This document shows positions 8,760-16,931 of a stretch of DNA of 64,000 bases, piece after piece. The stretch is from an uncultured Psychrobacter sp. (GTDB lineage: Bacteria > Pseudomonadota > Gammaproteobacteria > Pseudomonadales > Moraxellaceae). The DNA lies in NCBI GenBank assembly GCA_947489525.1, contig CANLDW010000002.1, positions 1 to 64,000 of the forward strand, written 5' to 3'. The first letter of the stretch is position 1. Each line of letters starts with the position of its first letter. Position numbers and translations under genes: made by a program. The notes beneath the pieces are model-generated. The model saw only the letters and a program-made list of their open reading frames with translations, ran no database searches and was not told the origin of the DNA.

Positions 8760-8966
8760 GTGTGGCAAGTGTATGTATTTATCTTACCGATTGGTCTTGG
8801 AATTATGACGCTTGTTGCCAGTCTCATGGCTTTGTTCGCTTATCTTATGTCTGACGACAATGCGACGCGCTTGCCTGCTTTTACTTGGTTTAAGCGCTTA
8901 CTTATCTTAGCGTTTTTATTGCTAAGCATTGGTCTGTTTATGACCTTTGGGCATTTTTGGCGTTAG
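8760..8966 (+). CDS. Small two-helix membrane protein
   Basis: 68 residues starting with GTG. Two hydrophobic helices (about 5-30 and 45-66) flank a short polar loop with basic residues. No family recognised. It overlaps the stop end of the convergent GNAT gene by four bases. Codon use is like the neighbours, which supports a real gene, but evidence is limited to the membrane pattern. Confidence 0.5.
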   Translation: MWQVYVFILPIGLGIMTLVASLMALFAYLMSDDNATRLPAFTWFKRLLILAFLLLSIGLFMTFGHFWR

Positions 8967-9541
8967 TACACGAGTTTTTCTAATTGCAATAACCGTAAGT
9001 CTTGCCGTTTAGGCTCGCCATTATTGTCATCTTCTGGAAAGGGTTCGCTATAGCCTGTGAGTTGATAACCTCGACGTTCGTAGTAAGCCAGTAGCTCAGG
9101 ACGATGGTTTAGAATAGACATCGTCAGACGGCTTGGTTTATTTTGATCGCTCAAATGACGAGTAGCAAAAGTTTCTGCGGCTTGTAGTATCACATTACCC
9201 ACCCCCTGCCCTTGCAAGTCTGGATGTACCGCAAACATACCGATATAAGCATGGCGCTTATCATGGATGTCTTCTGTTATCTTTACAGCGATAGCCCCCA
9301 ACAGCTCACCTGTTTCTTGTCCTATACGTGTGCCAGTAGTGGACTTAGGGTAGACAAAAAAGTAGTGCTTTGAATCAGCAAGGATAGTAGCAAGCTCATT
9401 TTGGGTAATACGGATGCCGCCGACTAAATTTGCTTCGTTAGTCCAGCCTTTATTCTCGCGATAGCATAGGTTTAATAGTTGTTCGATAGCGCTGATATCA
9501 TCCGCTTGGGCTTGACGTAAAAACACCTTATTTTTATTCAT
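8963..9541 (-). CDS. GNAT-family N-acetyltransferase
   Basis: 192 residues of the GNAT fold. Motif A is visible as FAVHPDLQGQGVGNVIL, with the QGQGVG acetyl-CoA pyrophosphate loop, followed by an LLAYYERRGYQ motif B near the C-terminus typical of GNATs acting on small molecules or peptides. Acceptor unknown. A terminator separates it from the Rieske reductase gene upstream on the same strand. Confidence 0.85.
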   Translation of the reverse strand: MNKNKVFLRQAQADDISAIEQLLNLCYRENKGWTNEANLVGGIRITQNELATILADSKHYFFVYPKSTTGTRIGQETGELLGAIAVKITEDIHDKRHAYIGMFAVHPDLQGQGVGNVILQAAETFATRHLSDQNKPSRLTMSILNHRPELLAYYERRGYQLTGYSEPFPEDDNNGEPKRQDLRLLQLEKLVY

Positions 9542-9597
9542 TTTTGAGTTTATCCTCTTATATCTGACAATCTCTTTTATTCAACCGTGAACAACAC

Positions 9598-9630
9598 AAA
9601 AGGCTGACCTCAAGTGTAGGTCAGCCCCTG
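9598..9630 (-). terminator. Terminator of the Rieske/FAD reductase gene
   Basis: On the minus strand GGCTGACCT and AGGTCAGCC form a 9-base stem around a 7-base loop, followed by TTTTGTG. It lies about 55 bases past the stop of the Rieske/FAD reductase. Confidence 0.75.
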
Positions 9631-9683
9631 CATAGTTTTTAATTATTATATGCCCAACGTACTTATAGTGAGTGTGTGCATGG

Positions 9684-11318
9684 CTAACGCGACAAGGCAT
9701 GCGCTTGGTCAATAATATCAAAGCCGTTGTTGATCTGAGCGCGCGTTGGGGCATGTCCTCGGCGTAATAGCTCACTAAAGGCGGCCAGTTCTTTGTTACG
9801 ATTTAGGGTACTAGCCGCGCTGGCACGTGTGTTCTCGCCTTCATCGTCAAAGTAGTATTCGATGTAGTCCAAATCTTCTGGTCTACCGAATAAGATATTA
9901 TTGTCAGGCGTCGCTGCATGCCCACTATAACGTAAGCTATTGCCGTATTGCGCCGTCCAAAAGAAAGGAATCCGTTCCTCAAGGGAGTTGACATCGTCAT
10001 CACCTAAGATAGCGCCAGCAGTTACGATACCGTGCTGGAGTGCTACGCGCCAATGCTCAATACGCATCCGCCCCATCTGATTGGTGGCTTTGGCGATATC
10101 ACCCAAGGCATAAACACCATCACGTAACTGCAAATGCTCGTCGACTTGCACCCCATCAGGATCATTCACCTCATCGATGGCATCCGTACGCGGTGTCACA
10201 CCTGTACCCAATACGACAATATCGGCTTCAAGGGTGCTACCATCAGATAATGTCACGCCACTGACTTGCTCGCTGTTGCTGTTGATCTCTTCAACGCTTG
10301 CACCAAAAACAAATTGAATGCCATTGTCTTGATGCAGGCTAATGAGAGCATTGCTCACTGTTTCAGAGACAATATTACTCATAACTCGGGCACTACGACC
10401 TACGATAGTAATAGAAGCGCTCTCTCCTGCTTGCGCAAGAGCAGACGCTGTTTCCATACCGATAAAGCCAGTGCCAACGATAACGATTTGTTTATCACGA
10501 CTAGCCGCTTTAATGGCTTTGGCATCATCCATACTGCGCAAGGTAAAGACCCCTTTAGCATCAGCGCCCTTGAACGGCGGTATCTTGGGCTCGGCTCCTG
10601 TCGCTACCACTAAAAAATCTGCGGTATGCGTTTCACTCTTGCCGCTCTTATCTTGGACGGTGATGGTGCGCTCGTTGGGAGAAACTTTAGTCACGGTTTG
10701 ATTTAAACGCAGATCAATGTTTTTCTTTTGTGCCCAATCAGTGCCGCCTAGCATGATTTGATCTTCACCAAGCTTACCTGCCAAAAATGCTTTGGATAGC
10801 AAAGGACGATTATAAGGCGCTTTGTCATCGGCGCTAATCATCGTGATTTTGCCGCCATAACCGGTCTGACGTAATCGATTGGCTGTCATAAAACCAGATC
10901 CGCCGCCGCCAATAATGATAGTATGCGTATCCGTCATCTTGTCATTAGCAACGCTTTTATCGATCGGTGCCGAGGTATCTACTGTTAAAGTATCGCCCTC
11001 GTCGCTCAGTTTATACTGGGTCAAACCGCGCATAGCGACAGGCTCTAGCAGCGTGCCATCACGGCTATTAAAGCTACCGTGATGCCATGGACAAACGACG
11101 CGATCACCGCAGCGTATACCGTCGCCTAAATCAGCGCCAACATGGGGACATTTGCCATCAAAAGCAAAAAACTCATTCTCATCACGTGTGATTAAAATGA
11201 TACTATCATCATCTTGCTTGTATGATTTCATGCCACCGCTAGGGATGTCAGATTTATTAATAGTCACTAGGTTTTTGGTGGCGATTTTATTATCGTTTTG
11301 ATTATTAGTTGCGCTCAT
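9684..11318 (-). CDS. Rieske-domain FAD-dependent NAD(P)H reductase (AIF-like)
   Basis: 544 residues, a fusion of two modules. Residues about 15-115 are a Rieske [2Fe-2S] domain with ligands Cys57, His59, Cys76 and His79 (CPH and CPWHH). Residues about 130-480 are a pyridine nucleotide-disulfide-type reductase with an FAD motif (GGGGSG, 137-142), a second NAD(P) motif (GTGFIG, 282-287) and the YALGDIA flavin motif. A C-terminal domain follows. The architecture matches apoptosis-inducing-factor-like or ferredoxin-reductase-like proteins such as AIFM3/Nfrl. It could pass electrons from NAD(P)H to the Rieske centre; partner and substrate are unknown. Cytoplasmic; divergent from truD. Confidence 0.85.
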   Translation of the reverse strand: MSATNNQNDNKIATKNLVTINKSDIPSGGMKSYKQDDDSIILITRDENEFFAFDGKCPHVGADLGDGIRCGDRVVCPWHHGSFNSRDGTLLEPVAMRGLTQYKLSDEGDTLTVDTSAPIDKSVANDKMTDTHTIIIGGGGSGFMTANRLRQTGYGGKITMISADDKAPYNRPLLSKAFLAGKLGEDQIMLGGTDWAQKKNIDLRLNQTVTKVSPNERTITVQDKSGKSETHTADFLVVATGAEPKIPPFKGADAKGVFTLRSMDDAKAIKAASRDKQIVIVGTGFIGMETASALAQAGESASITIVGRSARVMSNIVSETVSNALISLHQDNGIQFVFGASVEEINSNSEQVSGVTLSDGSTLEADIVVLGTGVTPRTDAIDEVNDPDGVQVDEHLQLRDGVYALGDIAKATNQMGRMRIEHWRVALQHGIVTAGAILGDDDVNSLEERIPFFWTAQYGNSLRYSGHAATPDNNILFGRPEDLDYIEYYFDDEGENTRASAASTLNRNKELAAFSELLRRGHAPTRAQINNGFDIIDQAHALSR

Positions 11319-11635
11319 AAGTTATCCTTAACGGTTGCGGTTGCTGCCAGAATAATTGTCAGATATTGCTATACATAGTACTGCGTTTAATTAGCCGTGC
11401 TAATCAAGCATTAACCATTCATAGTAACAAGCAAGATGATAGGGCGATGTTTTTTTGTATGTCTAACGCGTTGCAAAACGTAACTTTAGATATTTTTATC
11501 AGTGATTAGCCTAGGACATGCTAAACATTTACAAGTCAGTGCCATGGTCGAATGTCCAACACGTCCTAACAATACAATACTCGCCTACCATCACTTATAC
11601 TTTTTTAACATTAACAGTGAATCAAAAAGCTTCTT
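11319..11635. promoter_or_regulatory. Divergent intergenic region with an inverted repeat
   Basis: This 317-base spacer separates the divergent Rieske reductase and truD genes, so it should hold both promoters. I see no clear -35/-10 pairs. At about 11387-11407, TTAATTAGC and GCTAATCAA form a 9-base inverted repeat (one mismatch) around CGT, a candidate operator for a dimeric regulator. Confidence 0.35.
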
Positions 11636-12829
11636 ATGATGTCAAACACGCAGTCTCCCCGTACCAATGCTTCCTTCGATATCAATGCTCGCGATATCGA
11701 TGCTATAGATTTCGCTCATGCAGTTGATACCACAAAACTGCCACAACCTATCATGCCGCCTATCAAACAGGCCACCTATAAAGCCAAAACTGAAGACTTT
11801 ATCGTCAATGAACTACTGGATATCGACTTTACGGATGAGGGCGAGCACCTATGGCTACACATCCAAAAGTCTGGGATAAATACGGCGTATTTGGCAAAGC
11901 TATTATCAGAGTGGGCAGATATTCCTCTACGTGATGTTGGTTATTCAGGGCTAAAGGATCGTCAGGCGCTGACCTCACAGTGGTTTAGTCTGCGCTTGCC
12001 TAAAAAGCAGCTACCCTCTACCGACTTTGAGCCTACCGATATTCAAGAGCACGAAACGATAGAGATACTCGCTCAACGCTGGCATAACAAAAAGCTAAAT
12101 CGTGGTACGCACAGAGCCAATCGATTTACTATTACTTTGCGCGATATCGATTTTGCTAGTAATGACAAATCATCTATTGAGCAGCATTTGCACTATATCA
12201 GTCGTCATGGCGTCCCTAACTACTTCGGTACTCAGCGTTTTGGTTTTGATGGCAATAATATTAAAGAAGCGCTACGCCTATTTGCACGTCCTATCCATCA
12301 AAAACCTACTACTCATAAAAAAGGCAAGCATAAACGCGTGCCGCGCGAACAAAACAGTATGGAGCTATCCGCGGCTCGTAGTCTAATATTTAACGAGATA
12401 CTAGCGGCTCGAGTACGCGCTGGCAACTGGAATACAGGACTGGCTGGCGAGGTGTTTAACCTAAACGGCTCAGGATCGATATTTGCAAGTGACACTATGG
12501 ATGAGACATTGCAGGCACGGCTTGCCAGCGGCGATATTCATCCTACTGGCGTTATGTGGGGCATTGGTAATGACAAAGTCACTGGCGAGGCTGCAAAGCT
12601 TGAGAACGACGTCGTTCAACAAAGCGATCTACTAGCTTCTTTGGCTAAAGGTCTAGAGCAGCGAGAGGTCAAAGCGCAAAGACGCGCGCTTAGATTGCCT
12701 ATTACAGATTTGAATTGGCAAGGGTTAGAGCTGCAAAACACTGAGCCAACGCTGGTCTTAAGCTTTAGTTTACCAACAGGCAGCTTTGCGACCAGTGTAC
12801 TGGCAGCAATTGTGCAAGATTTGCATTAA
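11636..12829 (+). CDS. truD: tRNA pseudouridine(13) synthase
   Basis: 397 residues of the TruD family, which converts U13 of tRNA(Glu) to pseudouridine. The catalytic-Asp motif appears as GYSGLKDRQALTSQ near residue 105, and the family motif VPNYFGTQRFG near 195. The following half carries the TRUD insertion domain. The first 35 residues are not conserved; an ATG three bases downstream is an alternative start, and no strong ribosome binding site decides. Single gene, convergent with the diguanylate cyclase. Confidence 0.93.
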   Translation: MMSNTQSPRTNASFDINARDIDAIDFAHAVDTTKLPQPIMPPIKQATYKAKTEDFIVNELLDIDFTDEGEHLWLHIQKSGINTAYLAKLLSEWADIPLRDVGYSGLKDRQALTSQWFSLRLPKKQLPSTDFEPTDIQEHETIEILAQRWHNKKLNRGTHRANRFTITLRDIDFASNDKSSIEQHLHYISRHGVPNYFGTQRFGFDGNNIKEALRLFARPIHQKPTTHKKGKHKRVPREQNSMELSAARSLIFNEILAARVRAGNWNTGLAGEVFNLNGSGSIFASDTMDETLQARLASGDIHPTGVMWGIGNDKVTGEAAKLENDVVQQSDLLASLAKGLEQREVKAQRRALRLPITDLNWQGLELQNTEPTLVLSFSLPTGSFATSVLAAIVQDLH

Positions 12830-12851
12830 TAATTAATCTATGTCGCCAATA

Positions 12852-14285
12852 TTAGACTATCATATGCTCTTTACTAAATATCTCATTAGCGCTGACCGTT
12901 CGATTGCGTCCTTGATCTTTTGCTTTGTACAAAGCTTTGTCAGCTGTCGTGATCGTATGCTGGCAGATGGTACGAGCGACGTCCTCTAACTGCGCTACTT
13001 TTTTAATCTTGGATTTGGTGTGCCGTATTCTAAAGCGTCGCGGTGTTGTTGGCGACGTATTAGACTGGGCTACAGCGAGATAATCCTCCTTTAAACGGTT
13101 AAGCTCGTTAAAGGTTAGCGTATAAAGACCTAGGCTTGCACTGACGCCTAAATTGACCTCTTCATCCACCTTGATCTCTTGTTTGGCAATGCTTTGTCTG
13201 ATGTGTTCTGCCATTATTAGCGCCTGATCATGATTGGTATTCGGAAGTACAATCAAAAACTCTTCACCGCCGTAACGACTAATAATAGCACTTGCAGGAA
13301 GAGCAGACTTTAGAGTTTGCGCCACCTCGCGCAGTACTTGGTCGCCTGCTTCGTGACCATAATTGTCATTCACATCCTTGAACCAATCTAGGTCCAATAA
13401 TATAACGCTAAAATCTTGCTTGTCTTTTACTGCCACAATCACTTGCTGCATCCGGCTGAGACCGTAACGACGATTTTTTAGCTGGGTCAGCTCATCTTGA
13501 TTGGCGTGGTTTAGGATCTCAGCTTTACTCTTATCAATAATCAGTAGTAAGGTTCTGAACATATAAACAATAAAAATAGCCTTAGGCAGCGCTAGATACA
13601 TGTGGGTTGAGCGCCAAAAAAAAGAGGAGGATAAACGCAGCTGATGCAAATTATTCCAGTCAATTGCCCCATCATGAAAGATGGGTGCGACTAGCGCATT
13701 TTCCACTGTTGTCATCTCGCTATAGGTGAGATAGCTATACGTATCAATAGGAATTGCAGCAAGGGTCATCTTGCGCAGGTCAGGCAAATAAAAGCCTAAA
13801 TAAGGTAATAGCGTGGCCGCAAGTATGACTATAATGTGAAACAAAAAAGCCTTCCACATATAACGGCGACGCGCGAGCATCATCCCGAGCATCGCACCGC
13901 CAACCAGTGATACCCCAGAGACTAGGCTGCTATGACCCATGACTACTACAACAATAGCGATATAGATACTATAAATTGTAATCATTACAATTTGCCACTT
14001 ATACAGATAAGCATCTTGCACTTTGCTACGCGTCAGACGACTCATCATCCACCAAAAAAACAGTCCTGCAATACTGACACCAAGCCACAAAGGATAGAAC
14101 AGTGCCATATCGACATACGCCTCGTAAACGCCGCGGCGTAGCCACACAAACAAAAACCAAAGCCAATGTAGCGACACGTCCATAACCATAAACAGCGCAA
14201 GCATTGCGGCGCGATCAGCCGCCTGCCACTCAAAAATGATTCGAGAGAGTCTTTTGTAGCCTAGTCGAGATATGGTTACTGCCAT
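12852..14285 (-). CDS. Membrane-bound diguanylate cyclase (GGDEF)
   Basis: 477 residues from the ATG at 14285 (a TTG six bases upstream is also in frame). About five or six membrane helices occupy roughly 25-165, then a segment with a further helix near 235-250, then a GGDEF domain. Signature GGEEF is at 339-343 with the preceding ILLDLDWFKDVND metal/GTP region, so it should make cyclic di-GMP. The product-inhibition RxxD site is absent (PASA at 330-333). About 40 extra residues (roughly 389-443, basic and Thr/Ser-rich) interrupt the end of the domain before ADKALYKAK. The input signal is unknown. Confidence 0.9.
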   Translation of the reverse strand: MAVTISRLGYKRLSRIIFEWQAADRAAMLALFMVMDVSLHWLWFLFVWLRRGVYEAYVDMALFYPLWLGVSIAGLFFWWMMSRLTRSKVQDAYLYKWQIVMITIYSIYIAIVVVVMGHSSLVSGVSLVGGAMLGMMLARRRYMWKAFLFHIIVILAATLLPYLGFYLPDLRKMTLAAIPIDTYSYLTYSEMTTVENALVAPIFHDGAIDWNNLHQLRLSSSFFWRSTHMYLALPKAIFIVYMFRTLLLIIDKSKAEILNHANQDELTQLKNRRYGLSRMQQVIVAVKDKQDFSVILLDLDWFKDVNDNYGHEAGDQVLREVAQTLKSALPASAIISRYGGEEFLIVLPNTNHDQALIMAEHIRQSIAKQEIKVDEEVNLGVSASLGLYTLTFNELNRLKEDYLAVAQSNTSPTTPRRFRIRHTKSKIKKVAQLEDVARTICQHTITTADKALYKAKDQGRNRTVSANEIFSKEHMIV

Positions 14286-14553
14286 GAACAAGCTACCGTA
14301 AGGGAGGTGATAATGATGATTGGCTTTTTAGTTCAAAAGAGTGGATATACTGTTAATGTTCTCTAAATTTCATCAGACTCTATCTCACCAAAGGGCTAAA
14401 CTGGTAACAAACGGTTTAATAGTAACTATATTACCATTGTATTTCTATCATGTCTTTCTATGTTACCTCTGATCTGATATAGGGTTAGGCAAAATTGGAC
14501 TTAACGCGAATAAATGTTCAACAAGCCCTAATAAGCTAAAAAAGACTAACAAA

Positions 14554-15429
14554 CTAAATACTAAAAGACTGCCACACGCCCTGCTGATCAGTAGCCAACG
14601 CAGGTACATCGCCCAAACGTCGCCACGGCATGTTACTCCCGTGAAAATCACTACCTATTGACGCACTAAGATTGTGCTCTGCTATACAGCGATCTACCAT
14701 CCTACGTGTACTCAAGGGTTCGCTGTTAGCGGGTAGCTCACAGGCATCGCCGCCAAGCTGAGCAAAAGCCTCAATGAGTTTGCGTACACGCGTCGCCGAG
14801 AGCTGGTAACGTGTGGGATGAGCCAGTACCGCCCGGCCGCCGCAAGCGTGTATCAGTTCAATTCCGCGCGCCATTGTCAGCGCTTCAATGGCAACGTAAG
14901 CGGGTTTGTTATCTGCAAGATACTTATCAAAGGCTTGTTGCACGGTCTTGACCTCGCCGCGCTCAAACAGGACTTGACCGATATGCGCGCGCCCTACTGC
15001 TTGGACGTTGCCACCAGCTTTTGCAACAACGTCCTGCCAAAGGGCATCAAACTCAATATCGAGTAGCGTGCTGAGCTTTTCGGTGATACGTCGCCCGCGG
15101 GTAGCACGGCTATCTTGCAGCTGCTGCAAGGTAGTATGCATCTGTTCACGGTCGGTAAAATCCAAGCCAACCACGTGGATGATTTTGTTGGTGGATTTAT
15201 TTTTACCATAGCCACCGCTCAGCGTATGCTCGCAGCTGATCTCAACACCATTAATTAGCGTCATATTGTAGGCATTGGCAGCAGCTCGCGCCTCATCGAT
15301 ACCAGCTAGCGTATCATGATCGGTCAGTGCCAAAACATCAACGCCAGCAGCCTGTGCGCGTGCCACGACTTCAGCGGGTGCATAAGTGCCATCAGAACAA
15401 GTACTGTGGCAGTGTAAGTCAATTTTCAT
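14554..15429 (-). CDS. rnm: PHP-domain phosphoesterase (RNase AM-like)
   Basis: 291 residues. The PHP metal-site motifs are present: IDLHCHST with SDG at the N-terminus, LTDHDT near 38-43, GVEIS near 60, and late His residues (VLAHPTRY, IGSDFHG). The family includes E. coli RNase AM (YciV/TrpH), a 5'-3' exonuclease that hydrolyses 3',5'-bisnucleotides and matures rRNA 5' ends. It is divergent from ispZ and yciI, an arrangement also seen around yci genes in other gammaproteobacteria, which supports the call. Confidence 0.85.
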   Translation of the reverse strand: MKIDLHCHSTCSDGTYAPAEVVARAQAAGVDVLALTDHDTLAGIDEARAAANAYNMTLINGVEISCEHTLSGGYGKNKSTNKIIHVVGLDFTDREQMHTTLQQLQDSRATRGRRITEKLSTLLDIEFDALWQDVVAKAGGNVQAVGRAHIGQVLFERGEVKTVQQAFDKYLADNKPAYVAIEALTMARGIELIHACGGRAVLAHPTRYQLSATRVRKLIEAFAQLGGDACELPANSEPLSTRRMVDRCIAEHNLSASIGSDFHGSNMPWRRLGDVPALATDQQGVWQSFSI

Positions 15430-15529
15430 AAGTCTTGCCTTATTATATTATTTGGCGCGTTGATTGCTTTTTTTTGGTGCAGTAGACGTGTAAACTACCC
15501 ATACGTTTTTGCCGGACATACACTTTGTT

Positions 15530-16081
15530 ATGAAAGCTCTACTAGACTTCATTCCGCTGATCGCTTTTTTTATTGCCGCGCGTCAATACGGTATATTAGC
15601 AGCAGCAGGCGCACTTTTGATCGCCACTATTATCGTTTATGCCATTCATTTTATCCGCCAAAAGGGCAAATTTGATAAGCAGCAGTGGGTGGTGTTATTG
15701 CTGACGATTGTCTTTTGCGGCGGTACGCTACTACTGCGCGATGATATTTATTTGCGCTGGAAGTCGCCGATTATTAACGGTATCTTTGCGTTCACCTTGC
15801 TTGTCAGCGCCGCTATCAATAAACCGCTCATGCAGCTGGCAATGAAAGAGGTTTTTATGCTTACCATGAGTGGCTGGAAGAAGCTCACTATCGCTTGGGC
15901 GCTGTTCTTTGCCTTTATGGGTACGCTGCATTATATCACGGCATTCATGATGTCAGATGAGGCGTGGGTCAATTTTAAAACTTACGGCTGGATTCCGATT
16001 ATGCTGGTGTTTGTTATCGCCCAGTTTGTCGTGCTAAAAAAATATATCAATCCTGCACTAACCGATAAAACAGCTAAATAG
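15530..16081 (+). CDS. ispZ: Septation protein IspZ/YciB
   Basis: 183 residues from ATG 15530; an in-frame TTG at 15509 gives seven more residues, but the family begins MK.LLDF.P. Five or six membrane helices cover nearly the whole protein. The hallmark LLDFIPLIAFFIAARQYG start and the late WALFFAFMG motif are visible. Inner-membrane protein implicated in septation and envelope synthesis in enterics. First of a small rightward gene group with yciI. Confidence 0.9.
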   Translation: MKALLDFIPLIAFFIAARQYGILAAAGALLIATIIVYAIHFIRQKGKFDKQQWVVLLLTIVFCGGTLLLRDDIYLRWKSPIINGIFAFTLLVSAAINKPLMQLAMKEVFMLTMSGWKKLTIAWALFFAFMGTLHYITAFMMSDEAWVNFKTYGWIPIMLVFVIAQFVVLKKYINPALTDKTAK

Positions 16082-16164
16082 ACATGCAGCGCTTACTTTA
16101 TTATTTGTGGGTCAAAACCTTATTTTCGTTCCCGTTCTAAGCTATCCTGTATAAAGGAGTTTTT

Positions 16165-16473
16165 ATGCCCGCCTTTGTTATTATCGGTCACGATGTGGCA
16201 AACAGCAGTGCTCAGCGGCAAAACACGCGTGCTGAGCACCTTGAACGTCTGCATGCACTGAATCGCGCGCAGCGTTTAATTATTGCAGGTCCCACCCCTA
16301 TCGAACACGGCAAAAACGCGATGTCAGGTAGCCTGATCATTGCCGATTTTGACTCGCTAGATGACGCGCAAGCTTGGGTTAGCGCTGAGCCGTATCTACG
16401 TGAGGGCGTCTATAGCCACGTGGATGTCAAACCCTTTATACAAGCGCTACCCTCTACGGACGCTGCATCGTGA
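16165..16473 (+). CDS. yciI: YciI family protein
   Basis: 102 residues of the YciI-like dimeric alpha/beta barrel family. The RAEHLERLHAL segment has the conserved His, IIAGP is the central strand, and a DFDSLDDAQAW segment precedes the final strand. Function is uncertain (possible hydrolase or dehydrochlorinase-like activity). AGGAG precedes the start. The stop overlaps the GTG start of the next gene by four bases, so translation is probably coupled. Confidence 0.87.
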   Translation: MPAFVIIGHDVANSSAQRQNTRAEHLERLHALNRAQRLIIAGPTPIEHGKNAMSGSLIIADFDSLDDAQAWVSAEPYLREGVYSHVDVKPFIQALPSTDAAS

Positions 16474-16898
16474 AGCAGCGCCCTTTTTTCACACCTGCCA
16501 GCTACAAAGCCAGCATAGCGATTGCTTTACTACTGACCGCGCTATCAGTACAAGCGGCATCAGTGGAGCCAGAGCTTAGCACGACTGATCAAAACAACAC
16601 TGAGCAATCTGAGAGTACGCCACCCTCCACTAACGCTACTGTAGCTACTGATATCAGCAACACTTTGGCAGCGCAAATGCAGCCCTCGACCCAAGCGCTA
16701 TCTGAGGCCAATCAAGAGCTCCTCAGTCGTAACGCGCAACTGCAGCGCCAAGTCAACGATCTACAAACACAAGCAAACGTGCTCATTTATGAGAGCCGAG
16801 GTCAGCTGTTTTTGTACGGCGCTTTTACGGTGCTTATTAGCTTATTAGTTGGTATCTTTATCTCATGGCTAGTCTTTGTGCGCCGTGAGCGCTGGTAA
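16470..16898 (+). CDS. Exported coiled-coil protein with C-terminal membrane anchor
   Basis: 142 residues starting at GTG, overlapping yciI by four bases. It has a signal-peptide-like N-terminus (about 14-30, ending VQA), a Thr/Ser/Gln-rich linker, and a coiled coil at about 75-105 with Leu/Asn heptads (NQELLSRNAQLQRQVNDLQ). A C-terminal membrane helix (about 113-135) follows, ending in basic residues. The plan resembles the C-terminal half of TIGR04211-type SH3 proteins, but no SH3 domain is present. Likely periplasmic coiled coil tethered to the inner membrane; role unknown. Confidence 0.65.
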   Translation: MKQRPFFTPASYKASIAIALLLTALSVQAASVEPELSTTDQNNTEQSESTPPSTNATVATDISNTLAAQMQPSTQALSEANQELLSRNAQLQRQVNDLQTQANVLIYESRGQLFLYGAFTVLISLLVGIFISWLVFVRRERW

Positions 16899-16931
16899 TA
16901 CCATTTTTAATATGTATTTAGGTTGAAGCGC

